Source: Anaerolineales bacterium
Lineage (GTDB): Bacteria; Chloroflexota; Anaerolineae; Anaerolineales; Villigracilaceae
Direction of reading: 5' to 3'
NCBI GenBank assembly: GCA_023382575.1
Contig: JAHDWC010000001.1
Span: 23,726 to 87,725 of the forward strand
Length of the DNA: 64,000 bases
The notes beneath the pieces are model-generated. The model was not told the origin of the DNA, ran no database searches, and saw nothing but the letters and a program-made list of their open reading frames with translations. Shown in pieces: positions 50,627-60,126 of the stretch (the stretch's first letter is position 1; each line of letters opens with the position of its first letter). A program made the position numbers and the translations under genes.

Positions 50627-52574
50627 ATGCTTTCTCGCCCCTGAACTGCGTCTCATACAACTGACTGTATAACCCGCCCAGCGCGAGCAGTTCTTCGTGC
50701 GTGCCGCGCTCGACGATCCTGCCGCGATCCATGACGAGGATCATGTCCGCTGCGAGAATGGTAGACAAGCGATGGGCGATGACGATGCTCGTGCGTCCTG
50801 CCATGACACGCTTCAACGCGTCTTGAATCAATGCTTCAGATTCGCTGTCAAGCGAACTGGTGGCTTCATCCAAAACCAAAATTCTTGGATTTTTGAGAAT
50901 GACACGCGCGAGGGCAATGCGTTGCTTTTCGCCGCCGCTCAGACGATATCCACGCTCGCCGACGATGGTATCGTAGCCCTCAGGCAGGTCCATGATGAAG
51001 TTGTGAATGTTGGCAGCTTTGGCCGCAGACTCAATTTCGGCTTGAGTCGCATCGGGTTTGGCATACGTCAAATTGGTGCGGATACTATCGTGAAAGAGAT
51101 AGGTCTCCTGCGTCACCATGCCGATGGAATGTGAAAGCGAATCAAGCGTCACATCCTTTAGGTCGTGGCCGTCGATGCGGATCAAACCATCTGTGGGGTC
51201 GTATAGGCGCGGGATGAGATAAGTCACTGTGGTTTTGCCAGCGCCCGATGGACCGATCAACGCAACCAACCCGCCAGGGCGGGCGATAAAGGAGATCCCT
51301 TCGAGGGCGACAGCCCTGGCTTGAGAGGTGGAGTCAGTTTCGGCGGAGTCTGAGGCGCTTCTTTCTTCCCGATCCTTGGTGCTCGACGAGGAGCCATTCC
51401 CACCCGAAAGGACAGCCTTTACATCCTCGTGCTTTCCATACCGTTTGACTTCTTTAAGTAGAATCGATTCATCGACCTTGTAATTGAAGGTAACATCCTT
51501 GAATTCGAGTTTGCCTTTTACATCATGCAGTACGACCGCGTTCTCTTTTTCGACGATGTCCTGCGGCAGGTCGATGACTTCAAAGACGCGCTCGAAGGAA
51601 ACCATGCTGGTGGAAAATTCGACCGGCGCGCCGGCCAGCCCTTGCAGCGTGCCATACAGTTGACCGAGATATGAGCCAAATGCCACGATGGTGCCAACGG
51701 TGAAAACATCGGTGATGACGAAATACCCTCCAAGCCCATAGACGAGCGCTGTGCCAACGGCTGTGACCAACCCGAAGATGACGAAAAATGACGAACCAAT
51801 AACCGCACGTTTGATGCCAATATCGCGCACGTTCGCGGCGCGCTCGCGGAAGCGCGTCTCTTCTTCGCGTGTGCGACCGAACAATTTGACGAGTAATGCG
51901 CCGCCGATGTTGAGCGTTTCGTTCATGTGGGCATTCATCTGCGCGTTGATGTCCATGGATTGACGGGCAATATCGCGCAAGATCGTCCCAAGCCGTTCGG
52001 CGGTGATGATGAAGAGCGGCAGGATCAAAATGCTGACGAGCGTCAGCCGCCATTCGAGCGTGAGCATGACGGACAACAGGGCAATCGCTTCGACCAGATT
52101 GGTGATGATGCCGACGATGGTATTGCTGATGGCATTCTGTGCGCCGACCACATCGCTATTGAGGCGCGACATCAACTCGCCGGTTTTGGTGTTGGTGAAA
52201 AAACGCAGCGACATGCGCTGCAGACGTGAGAAGAGCGCGGAACGCAGGTCATAGATTACGCCTTCGCCGACGGTTGAGTTGAGTCGGCGCTGGATGACGT
52301 TGACACCTCCATTAAGGGCGGGGATGAAGAGCAGAGCCAGTCCCAGCCCGATGAGGCGTTGTGTATCCTTGGCGGGCAGCACCACGTCGATCATGTTGCG
52401 GAAGATGAGCGGCGTCAGCAGGGAGAGTCCCGTGCTGATGAGGATGGTCACCAGCATGCCTGTGATGTGCCACCAATAAGGTTTGGCGTAGTTGAGCACA
52501 CGCAATAAAAGTTCGCGGGTTACTTTGGGCTTTTCATTGCCTGCGCGAATGGATTGAAACCAACTGAAACGCAT
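50625..52574 (-). CDS. ABC exporter, fused permease and ATPase
   Basis: The 649-residue half-transporter has a six-helix type 1 export domain (about 30-325) and a C-terminal ATPase: Walker A GPSGAGKTT at 441-449, Q-loop VTQETYLF, signature LSGGEKQRIALARVIL, Walker B ILVLDEATSSLD and H-loop IVIAHRLST. Odd: about 48 residues rich in Ser, Asp, Glu and Lys (about 372-420) are inserted between the first ATPase strand (LEFKDVTFNY) and the ALEGISF strand, where homologues have a few residues. Substrate unknown; drugs or lipids are usual. Confidence 0.93.
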   Translation of the reverse strand: MRFSWFQSIRAGNEKPKVTRELLLRVLNYAKPYWWHITGMLVTILISTGLSLLTPLIFRNMIDVVLPAKDTQRLIGLGLALLFIPALNGGVNVIQRRLNSTVGEGVIYDLRSALFSRLQRMSLRFFTNTKTGELMSRLNSDVVGAQNAISNTIVGIITNLVEAIALLSVMLTLEWRLTLVSILILPLFIITAERLGTILRDIARQSMDINAQMNAHMNETLNIGGALLVKLFGRTREEETRFRERAANVRDIGIKRAVIGSSFFVIFGLVTAVGTALVYGLGGYFVITDVFTVGTIVAFGSYLGQLYGTLQGLAGAPVEFSTSMVSFERVFEVIDLPQDIVEKENAVVLHDVKGKLEFKDVTFNYKVDESILLKEVKRYGKHEDVKAVLSGGNGSSSSTKDREERSASDSAETDSTSQARAVALEGISFIARPGGLVALIGPSGAGKTTVTYLIPRLYDPTDGLIRIDGHDLKDVTLDSLSHSIGMVTQETYLFHDSIRTNLTYAKPDATQAEIESAAKAANIHNFIMDLPEGYDTIVGERGYRLSGGEKQRIALARVILKNPRILVLDEATSSLDSESEALIQDALKRVMAGRTSIVIAHRLSTILAADMILVMDRGRIVERGTHEELLALGGLYSQLYETQFRGEKA

Positions 52575-52750
52575 TTCTTAAATCTCCTGGTCTTTGGGCT
52601 ATCTGATCATCCGACTATACGACCAAGCGACTATTCAGGCAACTGGACGAAGGGGGAGGTTAATGAAAGTCTGATGAAGTGTAAAGGGACTGAAAAGGGA
52701 TTTCTCTCAAGAGCGAATACAATTAAATCCACTTTATAAGGAGAGAGAAA

Positions 52751-53512
52751 ATGAGATATCTGTATTCCATCTTCGTCGTTTTTATCACCATCACATTCAC
52801 AGCCTGCGCACCCAGGCAAGAGACAACCCCGCCGCACTGGACCTACGAAGGCGAGGAAGGTCCCGACCATTGGGGCGACCTTGACCCCTCGTATGCTGTC
52901 TGCGGTACAGGGGTAAGCCAATCTCCCATTGATGTTGCAAGTCCTGCCGAGCAAGACTTGGCGAATGTCAACTTTTATTATCAACCCAGTGAAGTCAACA
53001 TCTTGAACAATGGGCACACCGTTCAAGTCAACTACGATGCGGGCAGCTATATCCAATTGGACGGAGTTCGTTATGACATTGTCCAATTCCATTATCATAC
53101 TCCCAGCGAACACGCCGTGGATGGAAAACTTTTCGCGGCTGAATTGCACATCGTCCACAAAAATGCGGATGGTGGTTTGGCAGTGGTTGGCATTTTGTTG
53201 GATGAAGGCGCTGCAAATGAAGCCTATCAACCGTTTATTGAGAACTTACCCGAAGAAAAAAGTGACGCCACAGATGCAGGCGTCACCATCAACGCCGCGG
53301 ACTTGCTTCCTGCCGTACAGACTACCTTCCGTTATAGCGGCTCGTTGACCACTCCACCCTGCACCGAAGGTGTGAGCTGGCTGGTGATGACCACCCCCGT
53401 GGAAATTTCCTTTGAGCAGATCGAAGCGCTTGCTTCTTTATTTGAAGAAGGCAACAACCGCCCCGTCCAACCGTTGAATGACCGTCCGCTGACGGAGGAT
53501 AGTACCCCGTAA
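52751..53512 (+). CDS. Alpha-class carbonic anhydrase, lipoprotein
   Basis: The enzyme interconverts CO2 and bicarbonate outside the membrane. The 253-residue protein has a lipoprotein signal (lipobox FTAC), then the alpha-CA fold: HWTYEGEEGPDHWGDL, SQSPIDV, the zinc histidines in VQFHYHTPSEH and AAELHIVH, and LTTPPCTEGVSWLVM. The usual disulfide cysteines are present (YAVCGTG and PPCTEG). AAGGAGAG is the ribosome binding site. It could feed bicarbonate to PEP carboxylase, but the two are not in one operon. Confidence 0.94.
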   Translation: MRYLYSIFVVFITITFTACAPRQETTPPHWTYEGEEGPDHWGDLDPSYAVCGTGVSQSPIDVASPAEQDLANVNFYYQPSEVNILNNGHTVQVNYDAGSYIQLDGVRYDIVQFHYHTPSEHAVDGKLFAAELHIVHKNADGGLAVVGILLDEGAANEAYQPFIENLPEEKSDATDAGVTINAADLLPAVQTTFRYSGSLTTPPCTEGVSWLVMTTPVEISFEQIEALASLFEEGNNRPVQPLNDRPLTEDSTP

Positions 53513-53516
53513 CAAA

Positions 53517-53557
53517 ACTAAAGTGACAGTCACCCTTAAGGTGACTGTCACTTTAGT
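53517..53557. repeat. Perfect 18-bp inverted repeat
   Basis: The 18-base arms (53517-53534 and 53540-53557) are perfect complements around a 5-base loop, with core AAGTGACAGTCACC. It begins 4 bases after the carbonic anhydrase stop. There is no T-tract after it, so it is more like an interspersed palindrome that may double as an mRNA end. Confidence 0.75.
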
Positions 53558-53579
53558 GTGCGAAAATGCTATACTTTTT

Positions 53580-53981
53580 ATGGTGTTGCACATGCTTCCC
53601 ATTCATCACATCGAGAATTTTCTCAAGTTCACGCCTCAGCCTTTGCAAGAGATCGTGTTCGAATTGCGAAACATCATCATAGCAGTCGCCCCAGATGCAG
53701 CCGAAGTGATACGCTGGGGCGGGTTGAGCTACTTCCATGAGGGCCGTGGGGGAATTGTCAGCGCGGGGATCTGTCAGATTGGCATCGAGAAGGACCATAT
53801 CCGCTTGGCGTTCATTCATGGGGCATTTTTACCAGACCCGCACAAACTCCTCAAAGGTACGGGAAAAGCCAAACGTCATATCGAGATCGCTTCCTATGAA
53901 ACCGCCCCTTGGGAGTATCTTCAGGATTTGATCACAGCCTCGGCGGAGTTCGATCCGCGTTCGCTGAAAGCGATGGCGTGA
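53580..53981 (+). CDS. DUF1801 (YdhG/Fra-like) protein
   Basis: The product is 133 residues, or 129 if it starts at the second ATG (53592). The DUF1801 pattern is visible: HIENFLKFTPQPLQEIVFELRNII, APDAAEVIRWGGLSYFHEGRGGIV and IRLAFIHGAFLPDPHKLLKGTGK. Members are small alpha/beta proteins, some linked to iron or stress, of unknown biochemistry. TATACT at 53570-53575 is a possible -10 box and would favour the later ATG with a very short leader. Confidence 0.8.
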   Translation: MVLHMLPIHHIENFLKFTPQPLQEIVFELRNIIIAVAPDAAEVIRWGGLSYFHEGRGGIVSAGICQIGIEKDHIRLAFIHGAFLPDPHKLLKGTGKAKRHIEIASYETAPWEYLQDLITASAEFDPRSLKAMA

Positions 53982-54099
53982 ATTGACATGACCGGCGTGA
54001 GCATTTCCGTAAAGGAGAAACAATCTGCCGGACTTAAGTTGCATCGTTAATGAGCTATCGGGGATAAAAGGATATAAAGACGGAAGATAATTCGTCCAG

Positions 54100-54117
54100 T
54101 CTGTGAAATCCGCGTAC
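54100..54117. repeat. Short interspersed sequence, copy 2
   Basis: TCTGTGAAATCCGCGTAC matches 44372-44389 at 16 of 18 positions. It lies in the 262-bp gap before the first diguanylate cyclase gene. A TATAAT at 54193-54198 (approximate) is the only other signal seen there. Confidence 0.4.
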
Positions 54118-54243
54118 CCCAAAGAGTTGATTTTGCTTTCAGTGAAAGCCATGGCATATCCCTAGGAAGTCATGTATAGAGTCATCAACGGGATGCTATA
54201 ATCCGCCCTAATTAATTGAATCCATCCTGTCGAATCGGAAAAG

Positions 54244-57200
54244 ATGACCTATACGCCCTTTGTTTGGTTATTCATAACCTCGGCGCTCGTAAATGGGGGA
54301 TTGGCATACTACACAAAGCGCTATGAAGACGTGCCATCGGTCAAACCGTTCCGATTCATGATGATATGCGCCACGGCCTGGGCAACATTGTATGGGCTGG
54401 GGACCGTCATCACGGATTTCTCCCTCAAACTATTTGTACTCAACCTTATTTATATCCCTGCCTTACTGGCTGGGATCGCCGCCCTTGTTTTGGCGCTTGA
54501 ATATACCGGCACAGGAACTGCCCCCACACGCCGACAACGACTCTGGCTGCTGGTTTCGCCTCTTCCGTTTTTGGCCGTGGCATTTACTGGACGTTGGCAC
54601 CAGCTATGGCGATACAACATCGAGCTGATCCATCATGGCAACTCCCTCACCACCATCGTCGCTGAAAAAGGCGTGATCTATTGGTTCTATATCGCCTGCA
54701 TTATGGGGATCACTCTGGCGGCCATCGCAATCTTAATCACATCATTCCGCTACCGGACTATCTATTTTCGTAATACAGTTATCCTGACGATTGGATTGTT
54801 CATCCCCATTGTTGTGGGCACGTTATATGCCTTTGAATTAACTCCCATCTCCGGTTTTGATTGGACGGCGTCTTCCTTTATCTGGACGGGATTGCTTTTC
54901 ATTTGGGCGGTGTTGCGCAGTCGTTTGTTCGACGTCACACCGCTGGCGCGCAATATCCTCATTGAACAGATCGAAGACTTGATGGTCGTCCTGAACCGCG
55001 AAGGTTTGATCAGCGACTTTAATCACGCCGCCCAAAAAGCTCTCGCTCTTTCTCCAGCGACGATTGGGATGTCGCCCAAAAGTTTAAGCGAACCCTGGAA
55101 TGGAATCTTCCAGGAATATGCTGTCATCATTTCCAGCAGCGAAGAAGAAGTTCGTGTCGGCGAGCGGACCTATGAGCTGAATATCACATCCATCTACGAC
55201 GAGCGGAAAACCTGGCTTGGCAGGATATTTCTCTTCCGCGATATTTCCCAGCGCAAACAAGCTCAAGCAGACGAGAGAAAACAACGCATCCTGGCTGAGG
55301 CGCTGCGTGAAACCTCTCAAGCCTTGAACAGCACTCTGGACGATAAAGGGGTACTGGATGCCATCCTGCGAAATGTCGGGCGCGTCGTTCCCACCGACTC
55401 TGCAAATATCGCCCTGTTGGATGAGGAGGGGACATTACACTACCTTTATTTTTATGGGTATGAGAAGTATATGATTTCCACAGAGGAATTGTTCAAGGTG
55501 CAATTTTCGCTTGCCTCTGCGCCGATCTTTCGTCAGGTCTATGAGACAGGGGAACCACTCATCATCTCGGATACCAATCTTCATCCTGATTGGATCGTTC
55601 TTGAAAGTGGAAAATGGATTCAGTCGTATGCTGTCATGCCCATCCGTACCAAGGACAAGGTCATTGGTTTTCTGAATCTCGACAGTGCCGTGCGTGGAAT
55701 GTACACGCCGGAGCATCTTCACAACCTGCGCGCCTTTGCGGATCAGGCGGCGGTCGCGGTGGAGAATTCACGTCTTTTCGCCGCATTGCAGATGGAAGTG
55801 AATGAACGCAAACAGGTGGAGGAAAAACTTCGTCAATTGTTGCGAGCTGTGGAGCAAAGTCCCGCGTCGATTGTGATCACAGATATTACCGGCACGATAG
55901 AATACGTCAACCCACGCTTTACTGAAGTGACCGGTTATACAGCAGAGGAAGTCGTTGGGCAGAATCCGCGTATTTTGCAATCTGGCAAGACGCCTCCTGA
56001 AACGTATGAAGAACTTTGGAGGGCTATCAGCTCTGGCGGGGAGTGGCGAGGCGAATTCATCAATCGCAAGAAGAACGGCGAACTGTATTATGAGTCCGCG
56101 ACGGTCTCATCCATTATTGATGGAGATGGCAGGGTTACGCACTATCTGGCAGTGAAGGAGGACATCACCGGGTTGCGGCGCGGCGAGGAAAAATTACGCT
56201 TCCAGAATGACCGTTTGAATGCATTGCATAAGATCACTTTTGATTTGATGAAGCGATACAAGGTGGAGGATGTGCTGGATGCCATTTTGTTGCGCGCCGC
56301 CGATTTGCTCGAGTCTCCATTTGGCCTGTTGGATTCCATCGAAGGGGATATGCTGGTGGTCAAAGCTACGACCGAAATGACCCACTCGTTAAAGGGTGTG
56401 CGCATCTCCATGAACGATGCGCAGCTTTCTGCCAAAGCGATAGAGACTCGTCAGCCGCAGGTGGTTCAAGATTATTCGGCATGGCAAAATCGATTGCAGC
56501 AACATGACGCTTATCAACTGCGGGCGGTTCTCAATATTCCCATCATGATCGATAGGAGTGTCGTTGGTGTGGTGGCTCTGGGGCGCACCCAGCCAGACAA
56601 GCCCTACACCGACGAAGAGATCGAAGTGATGAAATCTTTTGCCCAGCTTGCCGCGCTCGCCATTGATAATGCCCTTCTTTTTGACACGGCGCAGAGTCAA
56701 TTGGCGGAAAAGATCCGCGTGGAAGATGAACTGCGAAAGGTGAATCAGACTCTGTTGTTTCAGTTGGAAGCCATCAAGGTGCTTCAATCGGAATTGCGTG
56801 AGCAGGCCATCCGTGATCCGCTGACGGGGTTGTATAACCGCCGCTATCTGGATGAAACGCTTGAGCGTGAACTTTCACGTGCGGCTCGCGATCCGTATCC
56901 GGTCAGTTTTGTGATGATCGACATCGATCACTTCAAGCATATCAATGATACCTATGGACATCATGCGGGGGATACGATCTTGCAGAAACTGGCAGCGCTT
57001 CTCCTGAGTCAGACGCGCATCGGGGATATTGTCTGCCGGTATGGCGGAGAGGAGATCCTGGTCATTCTGCCGAATGTCACGCCAGAGATCGCGTATCAGA
57101 TCACGGAGCGCTGGCGGATATCTTTTATGGGTTCGACGCTGCCATTGGGGTTGGGAAATACTCGTGCCACGGTCTCATGCGGGATTGCCGTGTATCCAGA

Positions 57201-57312
57201 CCATGGATCTGTTGGGAATGAATTGATCGTGCTGGCGGATAAAGCCATGTATCAAGCGAAATCTGCCGGACGCAATTTGGTGATGATCTGGCAAAATGCC
57301 CTGTTGGAGTAG
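54244..57312 (+). CDS. 7TM diguanylate cyclase with PAS and GAF sensors
   Basis: The 1022-residue protein has an N-terminal seven-helix 7TM sensor (about 1-225), a PAS (about 235-345), a GAF (about 370-525), a second PAS with PAC (about 535-660; ITDITGTIEYVNPRFTEVTGYTAEEV), a second GAF (about 670-820) and a C-terminal GGDEF domain. The active loop is RYGGEEILVILP (GGEEI), with the product-inhibition I-site RIGD exactly five residues before it. It makes cyclic di-GMP in response to membrane or cytosolic signals. A second 7TM cyclase follows about 0.6 kb downstream. Confidence 0.93.
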   Translation: MTYTPFVWLFITSALVNGGLAYYTKRYEDVPSVKPFRFMMICATAWATLYGLGTVITDFSLKLFVLNLIYIPALLAGIAALVLALEYTGTGTAPTRRQRLWLLVSPLPFLAVAFTGRWHQLWRYNIELIHHGNSLTTIVAEKGVIYWFYIACIMGITLAAIAILITSFRYRTIYFRNTVILTIGLFIPIVVGTLYAFELTPISGFDWTASSFIWTGLLFIWAVLRSRLFDVTPLARNILIEQIEDLMVVLNREGLISDFNHAAQKALALSPATIGMSPKSLSEPWNGIFQEYAVIISSSEEEVRVGERTYELNITSIYDERKTWLGRIFLFRDISQRKQAQADERKQRILAEALRETSQALNSTLDDKGVLDAILRNVGRVVPTDSANIALLDEEGTLHYLYFYGYEKYMISTEELFKVQFSLASAPIFRQVYETGEPLIISDTNLHPDWIVLESGKWIQSYAVMPIRTKDKVIGFLNLDSAVRGMYTPEHLHNLRAFADQAAVAVENSRLFAALQMEVNERKQVEEKLRQLLRAVEQSPASIVITDITGTIEYVNPRFTEVTGYTAEEVVGQNPRILQSGKTPPETYEELWRAISSGGEWRGEFINRKKNGELYYESATVSSIIDGDGRVTHYLAVKEDITGLRRGEEKLRFQNDRLNALHKITFDLMKRYKVEDVLDAILLRAADLLESPFGLLDSIEGDMLVVKATTEMTHSLKGVRISMNDAQLSAKAIETRQPQVVQDYSAWQNRLQQHDAYQLRAVLNIPIMIDRSVVGVVALGRTQPDKPYTDEEIEVMKSFAQLAALAIDNALLFDTAQSQLAEKIRVEDELRKVNQTLLFQLEAIKVLQSELREQAIRDPLTGLYNRRYLDETLERELSRAARDPYPVSFVMIDIDHFKHINDTYGHHAGDTILQKLAALLLSQTRIGDIVCRYGGEEILVILPNVTPEIAYQITERWRISFMGSTLPLGLGNTRATVSCGIAVYPDHGSVGNELIVLADKAMYQAKSAGRNLVMIWQNALLE

Positions 57313-57384
57313 CAGGGATGGGGGATGTCGTTCTTTTTTACAGGCATGGATGAAGCGGGTAGAATCTCTGCGGAGATAAAACCC

Positions 57385-57726
57385 ATGCCAACCAAAACCC
57401 CTTCTGTCATCTCAACGCTTGTTACTGTTATTCTTCTTTTGATTTTTGGAGCCGCCATCTTATTGTCCCTGGTGGTGGTTCTTAATGGATATTCAGAACG
57501 TGAAGCCGGGCCCGCGCTGACCGCATCATTTCTTTGTCAGGGACTTGGCGTTATCCTTGCCGCGGTGTTGTCGTGGAAGCTGCCGCGCGTATTTGTCGAA
57601 AAGTTCAATTGGAATCCTATTCTGTCTGTGATGGTGTCCATCCCGGCTGGCGTATTGCTTGGTGTGTTGATTTCTTCTTTCTCTCTTTTTCTTGGAGTTC
57701 TTGTCGCAGATATGTTGTGGAAATAG
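57385..57726 (+). CDS. Small membrane protein of unknown function
   Basis: The 113-residue protein has three hydrophobic segments (about 10-30, 40-60 and 78-110). The start MPTKTPSVIS at 57385 is chosen because GGAG lies 10 bases upstream; a longer frame has no ribosome binding site. No family is recognised. It lies between two diguanylate cyclase genes on the same strand and ends before a hairpin. Confidence 0.65.
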   Translation: MPTKTPSVISTLVTVILLLIFGAAILLSLVVVLNGYSEREAGPALTASFLCQGLGVILAAVLSWKLPRVFVEKFNWNPILSVMVSIPAGVLLGVLISSFSLFLGVLVADMLWK

Positions 57727-57739
57727 ACTTAAGATCATG

Positions 57740-57776
57740 CAGACGAGGCAGTTATAACTAATCGCCTCGTCTGTTT
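57740..57776 (+). terminator. Hairpin after the small membrane protein gene
   Basis: A 10-bp perfect stem (57740-57749 with 57764-57773) with a 14-base loop is followed by TTTC. It is 14 bases after the stop. The rest of the 194-bp gap before the next gene holds no other clear signal. Confidence 0.65.
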
Positions 57777-57920
57777 CGTGGACGGTTATCGTTTGGAGGT
57801 TGGTTTCATGTTATAGTGAAGTGGATAGTGTGGCGTTTTACTGACGAGGACTCGAGATGAAAATGTCATTCATGATCTGGCAGGCTGGACCGTAAGATAT
57901 AAACAGGAGCGATACAAAGC

Positions 57921-59474
57921 GTGTCTCCTCCAAATATCCTTTATAGTGCCGCATTGCTGATCGCCGGGGGAGTCTGTTTATTTGTGGCAGCGATCATCCT
58001 GACACGGCGGAGGGTGACCGGTGCCACCGCGTTGCTAACCTTGCTGTCTGCGCTTGCCTGGTGGGATATTACGTATGCGATCTTTTGGGCGGATGTACCC
58101 GGACCCAATCCCAATTTTTGGCTGGACATTACATATCTGGGTGTTGTAACCGTCCCACCTGCCTTGTTCGTCTTTTCCCTGCAACTTGCAAATCTCACAC
58201 ATTGGTTAAAACGTCCGCTGGCAGTGTTGATCTATCTCGTGCCGGTGATCGTATTGATCCTTTTTTTCACCGACCCCTATCATGGATTTTTCTTCGCAGG
58301 CAGACGGAAGGAAAATGTCGCCTACATTCTCGACGCCGGGCCTGTTTTTTGGTTCAATGTGGCCTTTTCCTACGCTTTGATTTTGTTTGCCACCATCCTA
58401 TTCGTGCGGACGTATCTGCGTTCATCTGGCGTGTATCGCAAACAGGTTGGCTTGGTGATTTTTGCAATGTCGATACCCTGGGTAAACAGCATCATTTTTA
58501 TGCTTGGCATTAATCCCCTGCCCGGCGCGGACAATACTCCCTTTTCATTCACGATTGCGGCGGTCGCTTTTGCTTACAGTCTGCTGCGCCATCATCTGCT
58601 GGATGTAGTTCCGGTCGCGCGTGATGTCTTGATCGAGAAAATGGCAGATGGTGTGCTCGTGCTCGATTCCCAGAATCGCGTCGTGGATATTAATCAAACG
58701 GCGAAGACTCTCCTGAACGTCTCAGAAGATGCGTTGGGATTGCCCGCCGAACAGATGCTTTCGCATCTGGGAGCCAAATGCCGTGACGCGTTCAGTTCGC
58801 AGCGGTCAGACTTCAATGTCGAACTCAAAGGCAATATTACAACTTATCTGGAGGCGAAATCCACGCCGATTCGAGATCAGAAGAACAACCTGCTCGGACG
58901 TCTTATTGTGCTGCATGACATCACGAAATTAAAGGGTATCCAAAACGAGTTGCGTCTGCTTGCCAGCCGGGATTCGCTAACTGGGGCGGTCAATCGCCGT
59001 CACTTTATGGAGCTGGCGAAGCGCGAATTGACCCGCGCCAAACGCTACAAACGCAGTTTCGCGCTGATCCTTATGGATATGGATGGCTTCAAAAAAGTCA
59101 ACGATACTTACGGACATCAAGCCGGAGATCAAGCCTTGCTCATGCTGAAAAAGATCTGTACGCAAGGCACACGTATTGTGGATGTCTTTGCGCGTTTTGG
59201 GGGCGAGGAGTTTGCCTTGATGATGCCCGAAACGAGTCTGGATTCTGCCGCCATCATTGCGGAGCGTCTCAGAGCCACACTCGAAAGCACAGTGATAAAA
59301 TCCGGCTCGCATAAATTTAACGTCACGATCAGCATGGGCGTCACGGAATGTGGGCGAAGAAAGGACGACACATTAGACGCCATGTTAAGTCGGGCAGACA
59401 AGGCGTTATATCATGCCAAAGAGAAGGGACGTAATCAAGTCCAAATTTTGCGAGCTGAAAGGAAATCAACATAA
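57921..59474 (+). CDS. 7TM diguanylate cyclase with one PAS domain
   Basis: The 517-residue protein has a 7TM sensor (about 1-225) like that of the larger cyclase upstream. A PAS domain (about 230-335; ADGVLVLDSQNRVVDINQTA) and a GGDEF domain follow: RDSLTGAVNRRHFMELAKRE, MDMDGFKKVNDTYGHQAGD and RFGGEEFALMMPE, with the I-site RIVD five residues before GGEEF. GTG at 57921 is the likely start. It probably makes cyclic di-GMP and shares input with its neighbour. The next gene starts 2 bases after its stop. Confidence 0.92.
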   Translation: MSPPNILYSAALLIAGGVCLFVAAIILTRRRVTGATALLTLLSALAWWDITYAIFWADVPGPNPNFWLDITYLGVVTVPPALFVFSLQLANLTHWLKRPLAVLIYLVPVIVLILFFTDPYHGFFFAGRRKENVAYILDAGPVFWFNVAFSYALILFATILFVRTYLRSSGVYRKQVGLVIFAMSIPWVNSIIFMLGINPLPGADNTPFSFTIAAVAFAYSLLRHHLLDVVPVARDVLIEKMADGVLVLDSQNRVVDINQTAKTLLNVSEDALGLPAEQMLSHLGAKCRDAFSSQRSDFNVELKGNITTYLEAKSTPIRDQKNNLLGRLIVLHDITKLKGIQNELRLLASRDSLTGAVNRRHFMELAKRELTRAKRYKRSFALILMDMDGFKKVNDTYGHQAGDQALLMLKKICTQGTRIVDVFARFGGEEFALMMPETSLDSAAIIAERLRATLESTVIKSGSHKFNVTISMGVTECGRRKDDTLDAMLSRADKALYHAKEKGRNQVQILRAERKST

Positions 59475-59476
59475 AA

Positions 59477-60118
59477 ATGAGGCTTATCAGTATCAACATC
59501 GGAGAAAAACGAACGCAAACTACTAATGATAAGGATGAGATCACAGGGATTTATAAATGCCCTGTTCAGGGACCTGTACAAATTTCCAAGTTGGGCATTG
59601 CCGAGGATTTCATTGGCAGCCCCAAGCATCACGGCGGACCCGATCAGGCGTTGTACATTTACGGCGAAGCAGATTATCGATGGTGGGAGAAAGAGCTTGG
59701 TACGAGTCTCAAGGCGGGTACGTTCGGCGAGAATCTCACCATCAGTGAGCTCGAAAGCGACAAGTTTAACATTGGCGATATTCTTCACGTGGGCGAAGTG
59801 ACTTTGCAAGTGACGGCGCCGCGCATCCCATGCGGGACGTTTGCTTCACGGATGGGAGTTGAGCAATGGGTGAAAAAGTTTCGTGCGGCCGAACGCCCCG
59901 GCTTTTATTGTCGCGTATTGCGCGAAGGAACTCTCAGCACCAATGAAGCGGTTTCCGTCGAAAGATACACGGGCGAAATCCTTTCACTTATTCAGATGTA
60001 TCGCGATTATTACGAAAAAAATAAAAGTGAAGAGACGATTAGGTTACACCTCAATGCGCCTATCGCTGACCGCGCGCGGGTAAAACTGGAAAAAGAATTA
60101 AGCGAACTTTATTCATAG
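59477..60118 (+). CDS. MOSC-domain protein, YiiM-like
   Basis: The 213-residue protein has a MOSC core (about 30-165; HHGGPDQALYIYGEADYRWWEKELG, GTFGENLTISEL) with the conserved cysteine in APRIPCGTFASRMG. A C-terminal helical tail (about 170-213) resembles the YiiM 3-alpha domain. MOSC proteins bind molybdenum cofactor or catalyse N-hydroxyl reduction with it. It is only 2 bases from the cyclase stop and 8 from the next gene, so it belongs to that operon. Confidence 0.9.
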   Translation: MRLISINIGEKRTQTTNDKDEITGIYKCPVQGPVQISKLGIAEDFIGSPKHHGGPDQALYIYGEADYRWWEKELGTSLKAGTFGENLTISELESDKFNIGDILHVGEVTLQVTAPRIPCGTFASRMGVEQWVKKFRAAERPGFYCRVLREGTLSTNEAVSVERYTGEILSLIQMYRDYYEKNKSEETIRLHLNAPIADRARVKLEKELSELYS

Positions 60119-60126
60119 GAGCAGAC

